A stretch of 64,000 bases of DNA from Alkalibacillus salilacus. GTDB lineage: Bacteria; Bacillota; Bacilli; Bacillales; Alkalibacillaceae. Below the pieces are notes generated by a model that had not been told where the DNA came from, searched no databases, and saw only the letters and a program-made list of their open reading frames with translations. A program made the position numbers and the translations under genes. This document shows positions 25,219 through 33,261 of the stretch, piece by piece; the first letter of the stretch is position 1, and each line of letters opens with the position of its first letter. The stretch lies in the NCBI RefSeq assembly GCF_030812915.1, contig NZ_JAUSTQ010000007.1:62001-126000 (forward strand), read 5' to 3'.

Positions 25219-26050
25219 TAATATACCACAAATACCAGTAGCAGAATGGATAGATGATGGAGTAGACAACATTACAGATTGGTTTTCATTTATATTTAAC
25301 CCAATCCAAGATGGTTTCGGGTGGCTACTAGATACATCGGCTGAATATTTAGCAATGGTACCACCTTTTATTATCATTATTCTTGTTGCACTTATTGCCT
25401 TTTTCTTATCAGGCAAGAAGTTTGGATTAGCAGCATTTTCAATTGTTGGTTTGATTTTCATTCATAACCAAGAACTTTGGGAGCAACTTATGTTTACATT
25501 CACATTAGTCTTCTATGCCAGTTTAATTTCTGTCATAGTCGGTATTCCTTTCGGGATTCTAATGTCGAAGAGTAACATAGCTCAAAATATTATTACACCG
25601 GTACTTGATTTCATGCAGACAATGCCGGCGTTCGTTTACCTAATTCCAGCCGTAGCCTTCTTTGGGATCGGTATGGTTCCAGGTGTGTTTGCATCATTCG
25701 TATTCGCAACACCACCTGTTGTTCGTTTTACAAACTTAGGGATTCGCCAAGTTTCAGACGAACTAGTAGAGGCTTCAGACGCTTTCGGTACAACTGGAAG
25801 TCAAAAGCTCTTTAAAGTTGAATTACCAATGGCGAAAACAACGATTATGGCTGGTGTTAACCAGACTGTGATGTTATCACTATCAATGGTTGTTATCGCT
25901 TCGATGATCGGTGCGCCAGGTTTAGGTCGTGACGTGTTATCCGCGTTACAACGTGCCGAAGCAGGAACAGGTTTCGTAGCTGGTTTCGGTATCGTAATCC
26001 TTGCGATTATCATCGATCGCTTTACCCAAAGTTTAAATAAGGGTAAATAA
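25211..26050 (+). CDS. opuAB: Glycine betaine ABC transporter, permease subunit
   Basis: A 279-residue permease with about seven membrane helices and the BPD_transp_1 coupling region [28 protein letters not shown]. It forms the betaine channel with OpuAA. The ATG at 25211 overlaps opuAA by 8 bp and follows GAGGTGG; the in-frame ATG at 25187 lies deeper within opuAA. A hairpin separates it from opuAC. Confidence 0.94.
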   Translation: MLDNIPQIPVAEWIDDGVDNITDWFSFIFNPIQDGFGWLLDTSAEYLAMVPPFIIIILVALIAFFLSGKKFGLAAFSIVGLIFIHNQELWEQLMFTFTLVFYASLISVIVGIPFGILMSKSNIAQNIITPVLDFMQTMPAFVYLIPAVAFFGIGMVPGVFASFVFATPPVVRFTNLGIRQVSDELVEASDAFGTTGSQKLFKVELPMAKTTIMAGVNQTVMLSLSMVVIASMIGAPGLGRDVLSALQRAEAGTGFVAGFGIVILAIIIDRFTQSLNKGK

Positions 26051-26055
26051 AATAA

Positions 26056-26091
26056 GGAAGCTCTTCTCTCCTGTAATGGGAGAGGAGTTCC
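26056..26091 (+). other. Intercistronic hairpin between opuAB and opuAC
   Basis: GGAAGCTCTTCTCTCC folds with GGGAGAGGAGTTCC, with small internal bulges and no U tail. It is probably an mRNA-stability or processing element that lets the binding-protein messages outlast the upstream message, rather than a terminator. Confidence 0.55.
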
Positions 26092-26128
26092 AATATATTA
26101 TAATAAATTAAAGGGGAGTTGTTTTAAC

Positions 26129-27058
26129 ATGTTAAAAGGAACATGGAAAAGCTTTGGCCTTGTAGCTATGCTTGCGTTAATTCTAGTAATTGCCGCTTGT
26201 GGTAGTGACAATGAAGGTTCTGGCTCAGATTCAGAAGAAAATGGTTCAGATTCAGGTGAATCAGGCGACATCACGCACGAAGGTGAAATTGAACTTGTTT
26301 ACGTTGAGTGGGCAACAGAAATTGCATCAACTCACGTAATTGGTAAAGTATTAGAAGATTTAGGCTATGATGTTGAAGTCACACCATTAGACAACGCAGT
26401 TATGTGGCAATCAGTTGCAAGCGGTGATGCTGATGGTATGGTAGCTGCTTGGTTACCAGCAACTCACGGAGATCTTTATGAGGAGCATTCAGATTCAATG
26501 GTAGAGCTTGGTCCTAACTTCGAAGGTGCTAAGATTGGTGCTGTTGTACCTGAATATATGGAAGTTGATTCACTAGAAAACTTAGGTGAGTATGGTGATG
26601 ATTTAAATGAGACAATCACTGGTATCGAACCAGGAGCTGGTGTTGTACAGGCTACAGAAGATGCAGTTGAAACTTATGAAGGCTTAGATGGTTGGACAGT
26701 AGAGACTTCTTCTTCTGGTGCAATGGCTACATCATTACAAGAAGCATATGAAAACGAAGAACCAATCGTTGTAACAGGTTGGTCTCCACACTGGAAATTC
26801 GCAGAAATGGATCTTAAATATCTAGAAGATCCTGAAGGCGTATATGGTGATGCTGAAACAATCGAAACAATGGTTCGTGAAGGTCTAGAAGAAGATATGC
26901 CAGGTGCTTATCAAGTACTTGATAACTTCCAATGGGGCGAAGAGAAGTTTAACTCTGTAATGGCAGAAATCCAAGACGGAGCTGATCCTGAAGAGGCAGC
27001 AGCTAACTTCGTTGAAAACAACCAAGACCTAGTTGACGAATGGACTACAATGGAGTAA
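26129..27058 (+). CDS. opuAC: Glycine betaine-binding lipoprotein, canonical lobe order
   Basis: A 309-residue lipoprotein with lipobox IAAC (Cys 24), an acidic Ser/Asp/Glu linker, then the OpuAC-type binding domain. Lobe part 1 covers about residues 53-151 (ELVYVEWATEIA, AAWLPATH, LGPNFEGAKIG) and part 2 about 162-309 (TGIEPGAGVVQATE, TGWSPHW, YLEDPEGVYG). Conserved Trp residues in the EWA, AAWLP and TGW segments probably form the aromatic cage for the quaternary ammonium group. It delivers betaine to OpuAA/OpuAB. The acidic linker fits a salty habitat. Confidence 0.93.
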   Translation: MLKGTWKSFGLVAMLALILVIAACGSDNEGSGSDSEENGSDSGESGDITHEGEIELVYVEWATEIASTHVIGKVLEDLGYDVEVTPLDNAVMWQSVASGDADGMVAAWLPATHGDLYEEHSDSMVELGPNFEGAKIGAVVPEYMEVDSLENLGEYGDDLNETITGIEPGAGVVQATEDAVETYEGLDGWTVETSSSGAMATSLQEAYENEEPIVVTGWSPHWKFAEMDLKYLEDPEGVYGDAETIETMVREGLEEDMPGAYQVLDNFQWGEEKFNSVMAEIQDGADPEEAAANFVENNQDLVDEWTTME

Positions 27059-27089
27059 TTCACTCACAATAAAGGAGACTCTAACATAC

Positions 27090-28004
27090 ATGAACTTTAA
27101 AAAGGGAATGGTAATGTTAGTAGCATCCCTGATCCTCACGCTTGTTGCGTGTGGGTCAGATGATGCTACTAGCGACAGTGATTCTAATGAAGATATCAAT
27201 TACAGTGAAGAAGTCGACCGTACAATTATTGGAATTGAACCTGGAGCAGGTATTTCAGTTACAACAGAAACTGCTATCGAGGAATATGACAGTCTATCGG
27301 GATGGACATTAGAAACTCCTTCGACAGCTGCTATGATCACGGAATTAGAAGAGGCAATTAATGCAGAGGAGCCAATCATTGTAACTGGTTGGAATCCACA
27401 TTGGATGTTTGCTCAGTTCCCGGACATGAAGTATTTAGAAGATCCTAAAGGGGTTTATGGTGAAGCTGAAAACATTCAAACATTAGCTCGCCAAGGTTTT
27501 GAAGAGGACCATCCTGAGGCATACAAACTAGTCGATCAATTCAATTGGACAGTTGAAGACATGGAACAAATCATGTATGACGCCAATGAAAGTGATGAAG
27601 ATATCGCAGATGTTTCAGCACAATGGGTAGAAGACAATGAAGATAAAGTTTCAGAATGGACTGATGGCGTTGGTGAAGGTGATGGTTCAACAATTGAACT
27701 AGCTTCAACACCATGGGATTCTGAGCGCGCTTCATCCAATGTTCTTGCAACTGTCTTAGAACAGAACGGATTCGAAGTTGAAGTAACCCCGGTAGATCCA
27801 TCAATCGTCTTCGAATCAATTGCGAATGGTGATGCTGATGCTACAGTAGCAGCTTGGTTGCCATTTACGCATGCTGACTTCTACGAAAGTGTTAAAGACG
27901 ATGTAGTTGATTTAGGTCCGAACTTAGAAGGTGCTAAAATCGGCCTTGTCGTTCCAAGTTATATGGACATAGAGTCTATTGAAGACTTAGAAGCAGCTGA
28001 ATAA
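27090..28004 (+). CDS. Second betaine-binding lipoprotein, circularly permuted OpuAC
   Basis: A 304-residue lipoprotein (lipobox LVAC, Cys 21) homologous to the preceding OpuAC, but with its halves exchanged. Residues 45-191 (TIIGIEPGAGISVTTE, TGWNPHW, YLEDPKGVYG) match residues 162-309 of OpuAC. After a Gly/Asp linker (192-200), residues 201-300 (IELASTPWDSE, AAWLPFTH, LGPNLEGAKIG) match residues 53-151. The aromatic segments are all kept, so ligand binding is plausible. AAAGGAGACT sets the start at 27090. It is the last gene of the opuA operon and shares its terminator. It may be an alternative receptor with different affinity or substrate. Confidence 0.85.
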   Translation: MNFKKGMVMLVASLILTLVACGSDDATSDSDSNEDINYSEEVDRTIIGIEPGAGISVTTETAIEEYDSLSGWTLETPSTAAMITELEEAINAEEPIIVTGWNPHWMFAQFPDMKYLEDPKGVYGEAENIQTLARQGFEEDHPEAYKLVDQFNWTVEDMEQIMYDANESDEDIADVSAQWVEDNEDKVSEWTDGVGEGDGSTIELASTPWDSERASSNVLATVLEQNGFEVEVTPVDPSIVFESIANGDADATVAAWLPFTHADFYESVKDDVVDLGPNLEGAKIGLVVPSYMDIESIEDLEAAE

Positions 28005-28034
28005 TTGAATGACATTAGAATAGTTTAATATTTT

Positions 28035-28068
28035 GCTCTCTCTAACGATGGTTAGGGAGAGCTTTTTT
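28035..28068 (+). terminator. Rho-independent terminator of the opuA operon
   Basis: GCTCTCTCTAAC pairs with GTTAGGGAGAGC (one mismatch region, G-U tolerant) around GATG, followed by TTTTTT. Confidence 0.88.
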
Positions 28069-28083
28069 ATGTACAATTATACA

Positions 28084-28118
28084 AAATAAAAACCTGCTCA
28101 CCGAATGGCGAGCAGGTT
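28084..28118 (-). terminator. Rho-independent terminator of yhaH (minus strand)
   Basis: On the minus strand AACCTGCTCGCC pairs with GGTGAGCAGGTT and is followed by TTTATTTT, 6 bp after the yhaH stop. Confidence 0.85.
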
Positions 28119-28123
28119 AACAA

Positions 28124-28498
28124 TCATGTCTGATTAGCATTTTGTTCTTTCATCTTTTCCTCTAATTCTTTAATGCCTTCTTCGATCTGACGAAGATGTT
28201 CTTGGAGATTTTCTTGATGGGGTTCAACTGTTGATTTCCAGCTTTCGACTGATGTTTTAATATCTTGAGATAGGTCTTTAAGAAGTTCTGCACCTTCTTT
28301 AGATGTCTGTGTTAGTTGATCTTTCAAATCAATTCCATTTTCCTTCAATTCCTGTGTGATTTCACGTAACCGTTCACTTTGTTCTTTTACACGTAAGCGC
28401 ATGTCACTGCCTGAGGAAGGTGTTGTTAATAGAGAGACGGATGCTCCAATCAGTCCTCCTGTTAATACACCTAAAAATAAAGACTTACTGTTTGGCAT
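28124..28498 (-). CDS. yhaH: YhaH/YtxH-like protein
   Basis: A 124-residue protein. The N-terminal Gly-rich hydrophobic segment (SLFLGVLTGGLIGASVSLL) continues into TTPSSGSDMR, the YtxH-domain hallmark, followed by a long amphipathic coiled-coil region. It is probably a membrane-anchored stress or envelope protein of unknown function. It lies beside hit, as yhaH does near hit in B. subtilis. AAAGGAGAAA precedes the ATG. Confidence 0.82.
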   Translation of the reverse strand: MPNSKSLFLGVLTGGLIGASVSLLTTPSSGSDMRLRVKEQSERLREITQELKENGIDLKDQLTQTSKEGAELLKDLSQDIKTSVESWKSTVEPHQENLQEHLRQIEEGIKELEEKMKEQNANQT

Positions 28499-28569
28499 TG
28501 CGATTTCTCCTTTCGTCTTCTACTGCTATTATATATTATATTCCCTGTCTACTTGCGCAATAATCTCTC

Positions 28570-28989
28570 TTATATCTCGTTTGAAATGGATTGTGCAATG
28601 TTTTGAAGTTGTTCTGGCGTGTAATCATCACCGTGTGTCTGCCATTTAGATTTAAATCCGTCTGATTCATCGTAGCGTGGAATTAAATGAAGATGAACAT
28701 GGAAAACACTTTGATCAGCAAATGAACCATTATTATTAAGCATATTTAGGCCTTGTGGATTGAAGGCTGAACGGATTCCTCGAGCAATATTAGGAACCGC
28801 TTTAAACAACTTAGCCGCTGTATCTTCATCTAAATCAAAGACATCTTCACAGTGTTTCTTTGGGATGACAAGTGTGTGCCCCTCTGTTACTTGGCTAATG
28901 TCTAAAAAAGCGTATACATCATCGTCTTCATAAATTTTGGCAGATGGAATCTCACCATCGAGAATTTTACAAAAAATGCAATCTGACAT
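28570..28989 (-). CDS. hit: HIT-family nucleotide-binding protein
   Basis: A 139-residue histidine-triad protein: zinc-type start CIFCKILDGEIPSAKIYEDD, VIPKKHCEDVFDL, and the catalytic triad HVHLHLIPRY. Family members hydrolyse nucleoside phosphoramidates or related nucleotides. AGGAGG lies 6 bp before the ATG at 28989. Reading from upstream in-frame ATGs would run into the divergent ecsA promoter. It is divergent from ecsA, as in B. subtilis. Confidence 0.93.
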   Translation of the reverse strand: MSDCIFCKILDGEIPSAKIYEDDDVYAFLDISQVTEGHTLVIPKKHCEDVFDLDEDTAAKLFKAVPNIARGIRSAFNPQGLNMLNNNGSFADQSVFHVHLHLIPRYDESDGFKSKWQTHGDDYTPEQLQNIAQSISNEI

Positions 28990-29087
28990 GGTCATCCTCC
29001 TAAGAAATATTCTTTCTTTTATTGTAACGTAAACATGTGTCGAATGTAAGAATAAACCGTCTAAACTAGTGAATTGTCTCAAAATTT

Positions 29088-29096
29088 TGGTATGAT
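29088..29096 (+). promoter_or_regulatory. Candidate extended -10 promoter for ecsAB
   Basis: TGGTATGAT gives a TGn-extended -10 element 30 bp before the ecsA start. The -35 region is weak. Confidence 0.4.
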
Positions 29097-29126
29097 AGGG
29101 AAAGAGTTAGAGAAAAGAGGGATGGT

Positions 29127-29864
29127 ATGAGTGACTTATTACAAATCGACGGACTTGTAGGCGGGTATACGCAGCAAAATGTATTACACGATATTTCGTT
29201 TTCGGTTAAACAAGGTGAAGTCGTGGGTTTAATCGGGTTGAACGGAGCAGGTAAAAGTACAACAATTAAACATATAATCGGTTTAATGAATCCGAAACAA
29301 GGGTCGATCACGATTAATGGTAAACAAATGAACGAAGATTTAGAAGCCTATCGCCAGGAATTTGCTTATATTCCAGAAATGCCAATGCTTTATGAAGAAT
29401 TAACATTAGAAGAACATTTGCGCTTAACTGCAATGGCTTACGGTTTAGATGAAGAAACATACAAGAGCCGTACTGAGTGGTTATTAAAAGAATTTCATTT
29501 AGATAAAAAGCGAAAATGGTTCCCCGTCCATTTCTCAAAAGGGATGCGCCAAAAAGTAATGATTATGTGTGCATTTTTAGTGGAACCATCACTTTATATT
29601 GTGGACGAGCCGTTTGTTGGTTTAGATCCATTAGCGATTCAGTCTTATTTAGATACGATGGAAAAGATGAAAGGTCGCGGGGCAGGCGTACTTATGTCTA
29701 CACATATCCTAGCAACAGCTGAGAAGTACTGCGATCGATTTGTTATTATTCACCATGGTAAGATTAGAGCTTATGGTACATTAGATGAACTAAGAACTGA
29801 GTTTAATATGCCTGGATCAAGCTTGGATGATATTTATGTGCAATTAACAAAGGACGATGCTTAA
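29127..29864 (+). CDS. ecsA: EcsA, ABC transporter ATP-binding protein
   Basis: A 245-residue ABC ATPase with Walker A GLNGAGKST, the ABC-signature region HFSKGMRQKVMIMCAF and Walker B LYIVDEPFVGLD. In B. subtilis EcsAB affects protein secretion, intramembrane proteolysis by RasP, competence and sporulation; in Firmicutes it is implicated in peptide export. It is followed directly by ecsB. Confidence 0.93.
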   Translation: MSDLLQIDGLVGGYTQQNVLHDISFSVKQGEVVGLIGLNGAGKSTTIKHIIGLMNPKQGSITINGKQMNEDLEAYRQEFAYIPEMPMLYEELTLEEHLRLTAMAYGLDEETYKSRTEWLLKEFHLDKKRKWFPVHFSKGMRQKVMIMCAFLVEPSLYIVDEPFVGLDPLAIQSYLDTMEKMKGRGAGVLMSTHILATAEKYCDRFVIIHHGKIRAYGTLDELRTEFNMPGSSLDDIYVQLTKDDA

Positions 29865-29865
29865 T

Positions 29866-31089
29866 ATGGATACCAATCAATTATGGAAAGAGCGGTTTCA
29901 GTCTCATATCAAAATGGTCAGCCGTTATATGCGATTAATCTTTAACGATCATCTAGCGTTTGCGATGATTTTCTTTGTGGCTGCCTTCGCATATTTTTAC
30001 CAGGCATGGCTAGAAACAGTACCCGATACGTTTCCGGTTGAATGGATTGTTGTTGGGATAGTAGGGGCGTTATTAACATACAGTCCAGTGCGGACGTTTT
30101 TTAAAGAAGCTGACACAGTTTTTCTATTACCAGTGGAAAATAAACTGAGACCTTATGTAAGAAATGCGGTAATTTATAGTTTTGTCATGCAAAGCTATTG
30201 GATTGCGATTGCGTTATTTGCGTTAGCACCATTGTATTTGCAGATTTATGATAATGTCAGCGCGAGTTATATACTGGTAATGATCGTTTTTGCGTTAGTG
30301 GTGAAAGTGGGCAACTTGTTTGCTACTTGGTTTATGCAAAAAACGCGAGATATTCGGTATCATTATTTTGATATTGGGATACGGTTTGTAGTTAATGGAT
30401 TTATTATGTACTTCTTAGCAATAGGTGTACCGTATTTTGCGTTAATCGGATCACTTTTAATTATTGGTGTTTGTTTTCTAAACTACCATAATCTCTATAA
30501 AGGATCTACGCTGCCTTGGGATCGATTGATCGACCAAGAAGATGCGAAGTTGCAATTTTTCTATCGAATTGCGAATATGTCGACAGATGTGCCAGATTTA
30601 AAACGGAAGCCGAAGAAGCGCCACGGTTTAGTTCGACTGGTTACTGGGCGTATGCCGATTAGACGAAAGCAGACGTTTACGTATTTATATGCCATTACGT
30701 TTATCCGAAGTGGTGATTATTTCGGAATGTATCTGAGGTTGGTCGCGTTGGCGCTGTTTTTCGTGTTCTGGGTGCCGGCATTTTGGGGTAAAGTGTTGTT
30801 CGCGGTATTATTCTTGTTCATGTCGGGTTTCCAGTTTATCGCGATCTACAATCATCACCGAACAGTGGAGTGGTTGAGGTTATATCCAGTAACGGTGGAT
30901 GTACGACGTAAAGCGGTGCATCAATTGATTTTAGTTATTATGGTTGTGCAAGTTGTGATCACGACGATCGGATTTGTATGGGCTAGTGATTGGCTGAATG
31001 CACTTATTTACTTAAGTATTGCCGCAGCGTTTACCGTACTATTTGAAGCGTTTTACGTGCGCGGACGAATTCGAGCGTTTAAGGGGTAA
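29866..31089 (+). CDS. ecsB: EcsB, ABC transporter membrane subunit
   Basis: A 407-residue polytopic membrane protein with about eight or more helices, matching EcsB in length and in MYLRLVALALFFVFWVPAFW-type segments near residues 290-310. It is the permease partner of EcsA. I choose the ATG at 29866, one base after the ecsA stop, since AAAGGA is too close to the alternative ATG at 29857. The ecsC gene that follows in B. subtilis is absent; a terminator and an ECF sigma gene follow instead. Confidence 0.9.
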   Translation: MDTNQLWKERFQSHIKMVSRYMRLIFNDHLAFAMIFFVAAFAYFYQAWLETVPDTFPVEWIVVGIVGALLTYSPVRTFFKEADTVFLLPVENKLRPYVRNAVIYSFVMQSYWIAIALFALAPLYLQIYDNVSASYILVMIVFALVVKVGNLFATWFMQKTRDIRYHYFDIGIRFVVNGFIMYFLAIGVPYFALIGSLLIIGVCFLNYHNLYKGSTLPWDRLIDQEDAKLQFFYRIANMSTDVPDLKRKPKKRHGLVRLVTGRMPIRRKQTFTYLYAITFIRSGDYFGMYLRLVALALFFVFWVPAFWGKVLFAVLFLFMSGFQFIAIYNHHRTVEWLRLYPVTVDVRRKAVHQLILVIMVVQVVITTIGFVWASDWLNALIYLSIAAAFTVLFEAFYVRGRIRAFKG

Positions 31090-31098
31090 AGTTAGGAA

Positions 31099-31128
31099 GA
31101 GCATGTCCCAAGGGGATGTGCTTTTTTT
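31099..31128 (+). terminator. Rho-independent terminator after ecsB
   Basis: AGCATGTCCC pairs with GGGGATGTGCT (with a G-U pair), followed by seven Ts. Confidence 0.8.
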
Positions 31129-31150
31129 ATAGTAAAATTAAAAAAATACC

Positions 31151-31174
31151 AAACGATTTGTAATTTTTATCGTC
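31151..31174 (+). promoter_or_regulatory. Candidate ECF-sigma autoregulatory promoter
   Basis: AAAC (31151-31154) and CGTC (31171-31174, continuing TA) are separated by 16 bp, matching the general AAC/CGTC pattern of Bacillus ECF promoters. Transcription would start about 30 bp before the TTG start of the sigma gene, fitting autoregulation. Confidence 0.6.
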
Positions 31175-31212
31175 TAATGCATAGAAATAGGTTGAAAAGG
31201 GGGAAGCCGGGC

Positions 31213-31716
31213 TTGAGTGATCGAACAGAGGATGAGTATTTTATCGCCGTGGTGCAAGCATATCGTCAGGATTTATACCGAACAGCTTACGCTTTTTTGA
31301 AATCTGAAGAAGCGGCACTAGAGGCGCTGCAAGAAGTAACCTATCGAGCTTATAAAAAGCGTAAACAAATTCGCCAATCAAACTATACTAAAACATGGTT
31401 AATTCGCGTGATGATCAATTATTGCCAAGATGTTTTGAGGAAACAGACTAGGAAACCGACAATGGCCTATTATGATGAATTGACAGATGGAGCGGAAGAC
31501 TTCTCTGAGACGTTATTGCTAGACTGGGCGATTCAGGACCTGAGTGAGGATGAACAAACCTTAATTTTCTTAAAATACTTTCACGGATATACATATGAAG
31601 AATTGGCTAATCATTATAGGGTGGCTCCCGGTACACTGAAATCCCGGGTTCATGTTTGTTTAGATAAATTAAGAGAGTTACTAAATGAAAAGAAAGGAGG
31701 ACGTCATGATGGCTGA
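31213..31716 (+). CDS. ECF-type RNA polymerase sigma factor
   Basis: A 167-residue group 4 sigma factor. Region 2 includes YRQDLYRTAYAFLKSEEAALEA and WLIRVMINYCQD; region 4 includes LIFLKYFHGYTYEELANHY and APGTLKSRVHVCLDKLR. I start at the TTG at 31213, behind AAAGGGGGAA; the upstream ATG at 31177 would fall at or just before the predicted transcription start. It overlaps the anti-sigma start by 8 bp, so the pair is coupled. It probably responds to an envelope stress; the stimulus is unknown. Confidence 0.87.
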   Translation: MSDRTEDEYFIAVVQAYRQDLYRTAYAFLKSEEAALEALQEVTYRAYKKRKQIRQSNYTKTWLIRVMINYCQDVLRKQTRKPTMAYYDELTDGAEDFSETLLLDWAIQDLSEDEQTLIFLKYFHGYTYEELANHYRVAPGTLKSRVHVCLDKLRELLNEKKGGRHDG

Positions 31717-33019
31717 TCTTGAAAAAAAGTTAAATGATTGGGCAAATGAAACCATAGATGAATGGCCTTCAGATGAACGATTAAATCAGTCAATTGCAGA
31801 TGGGTTGAAAATAAAGAAGAAGCGTCATCAACGCCTGAAGCGGACGTGGCGTTCTACTATAGTAGCTGCAGTTGTGATGTTTATGTTTGTACTTGGCGTT
31901 AATACATCACCTGTATTTGCTGAACAAGTCTCTAAAGTCCCAGGTTTCGATCATTTAGTTGAGTTAGTTAAATGGGATAAAGGTCGACAAGCAGCTTTGT
32001 CAGAAGGTTATTATGAAGAAATAGACCAATCAGTTAAAAACGGAGACGTGACATTAACGATTGATGGAGTTATTCGTGATCAATATGGTATGGTTGTTTA
32101 TCATACAATTGAAACAGAGGGGCCAAAAGAAGACTTGAATTTTTCGGATGTCACCATTAAACGTCAAAATGGCGAGGGTTTACCAGTAAGTTCTCTTGGT
32201 TTTGGTATGCCTTCTCACGGTGAGACGTCTTCGTATACGCATGAAACTGAGATATTTTTTAATGAACCAGTTAAGGATACAAAATTTATTATAGTAGGCA
32301 AAGTCAAAGGGCAAGACTTAAATAAATCATTTAAGGTTTCATTTGAGGCAGAGAATAAAGCAGAACCAGTTCACTATAACGTCGATCAACCTTTTCAAGT
32401 TGGGAACGAACAGTACCGAATTTCGGAAGTGATCATCAATCCGCTTCGCACAGAAGTGAAAGTAGAAGCTCCTGAAAATCCTGATTGGGCACTATTTAAT
32501 TTTGAAGACCTCCGCTTAATTAATGGTGATGGTGAGGTGTGGGCGAGTATTCGAAACGGAGTGGTTGGAAATGGCAGTTGGCGTTCAAATGAAAATGACG
32601 TTTTTTCTGTATTTTTGCAAAGTCATTATTTTGAACCGACTGAATCGTTGACATTAGCCTTTGAGGAGTTACAAGCTGTACCTTCTGAAAATTCTTATAT
32701 TGAACTGGATTTAGTGAATGAAGAGATTGTGCACGATCCATTAGGTCAATTTGAGTCTCTAGAGAAATCCGGAAATGGTTTCAAAATGACAATCAAGGAT
32801 CCTGAGGGACGATTTGGTTTTGGTCCATTCGGCCAGGTTTATGCTGAGAATGGTGACGAGATTGATGGCTCAGGACAGTATATGCAAATGGAAGAAGAAG
32901 GACGTATTTTTGGAAAAAAACTAGATCAGAATGTATCACTAGATATGAATCCAATTAAAGTCGAATTGAACTATTATCCGAATTGGATTCAAGAATCAAC
33001 ACGAATTGAGATTAAATAA
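31709..33019 (+). CDS. DUF4179-type transmembrane anti-sigma factor
   Basis: A 436-residue single-pass membrane protein: a cytoplasmic N-terminus of about 45 residues, one helix (STIVAAVVMFMFVLGVNTS), then a large extracytoplasmic part that begins with the DUF4179-like KVPGFDHLVELVKWDKG and continues into a beta-rich domain. Such proteins hold the cognate ECF sigma factor at the membrane. AAAGGAGG overlaps the end of the sigma gene; ATGs at 31706 and 31709 are both possible, with the latter at better spacing. Confidence 0.8.
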   Translation: MADLEKKLNDWANETIDEWPSDERLNQSIADGLKIKKKRHQRLKRTWRSTIVAAVVMFMFVLGVNTSPVFAEQVSKVPGFDHLVELVKWDKGRQAALSEGYYEEIDQSVKNGDVTLTIDGVIRDQYGMVVYHTIETEGPKEDLNFSDVTIKRQNGEGLPVSSLGFGMPSHGETSSYTHETEIFFNEPVKDTKFIIVGKVKGQDLNKSFKVSFEAENKAEPVHYNVDQPFQVGNEQYRISEVIINPLRTEVKVEAPENPDWALFNFEDLRLINGDGEVWASIRNGVVGNGSWRSNENDVFSVFLQSHYFEPTESLTLAFEELQAVPSENSYIELDLVNEEIVHDPLGQFESLEKSGNGFKMTIKDPEGRFGFGPFGQVYAENGDEIDGSGQYMQMEEEGRIFGKKLDQNVSLDMNPIKVELNYYPNWIQESTRIEIK

Positions 33020-33025
33020 GAGGGG

Positions 33026-33056
33026 AAAAGCCTCCGACTCAGTCGGAGGCTTTTTT
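33026..33056 (+). terminator. Rho-independent terminator after the anti-sigma gene
   Basis: AAAGCCTCCGAC pairs with GTCGGAGGCTTT around a 3-nt loop, followed by a T run. Confidence 0.9.
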
Positions 33057-33066
33057 GTGCAATTAA

Positions 33067-33160
33067 GTTATGAAATAAGTCTGCTTACTATTGAAATAAT
33101 TGCACTCATTTCTGAGATAAGTTGAGTTATTTCATTAATAGGGAGAATAATGAGATTATT
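33067..33160. repeat. Phased 21-bp degenerate repeat array E (TTRT-N3-AYAA core)
   Basis: Consecutive 21-bp units begin at 33067, 33088, 33109 and 33130. Cores read TTATGAAATAA, TATTGAAATAA, TTCTGAGATAA and the weaker TTCATTAATA; a further TGAGATTATT follows out of register near 33151. Core halves TTAT and ATAA are dyad symmetric and the spacer halves vary. Confidence 0.55.
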
Positions 33161-33196
33161 AGGACTTTTGTCCATTAATGCGTTCATATGCTGATG

Positions 33197-33225
33197 TTCA
33201 CAAAGCAGGACAAGAGTGTTAAAAT
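33197..33225 (+). promoter_or_regulatory. Sigma-A-like promoter for the YitT-family gene
   Basis: TTCACA (33197-33202) and TAAAAT (33220-33225) are separated by 17 bp, 37 bp before the start codon. Confidence 0.5.
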
Positions 33226-33261
33226 CATTTGGGTTATCATAGAGAAAGAAGGGACAGCATC

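Noticed and set aside
26056-26091. Terminator between opuAB and opuAC
   Set aside because: The hairpin has no U tract, and opuAC needs to be co-expressed with the transporter; I list it as an intercistronic hairpin instead.
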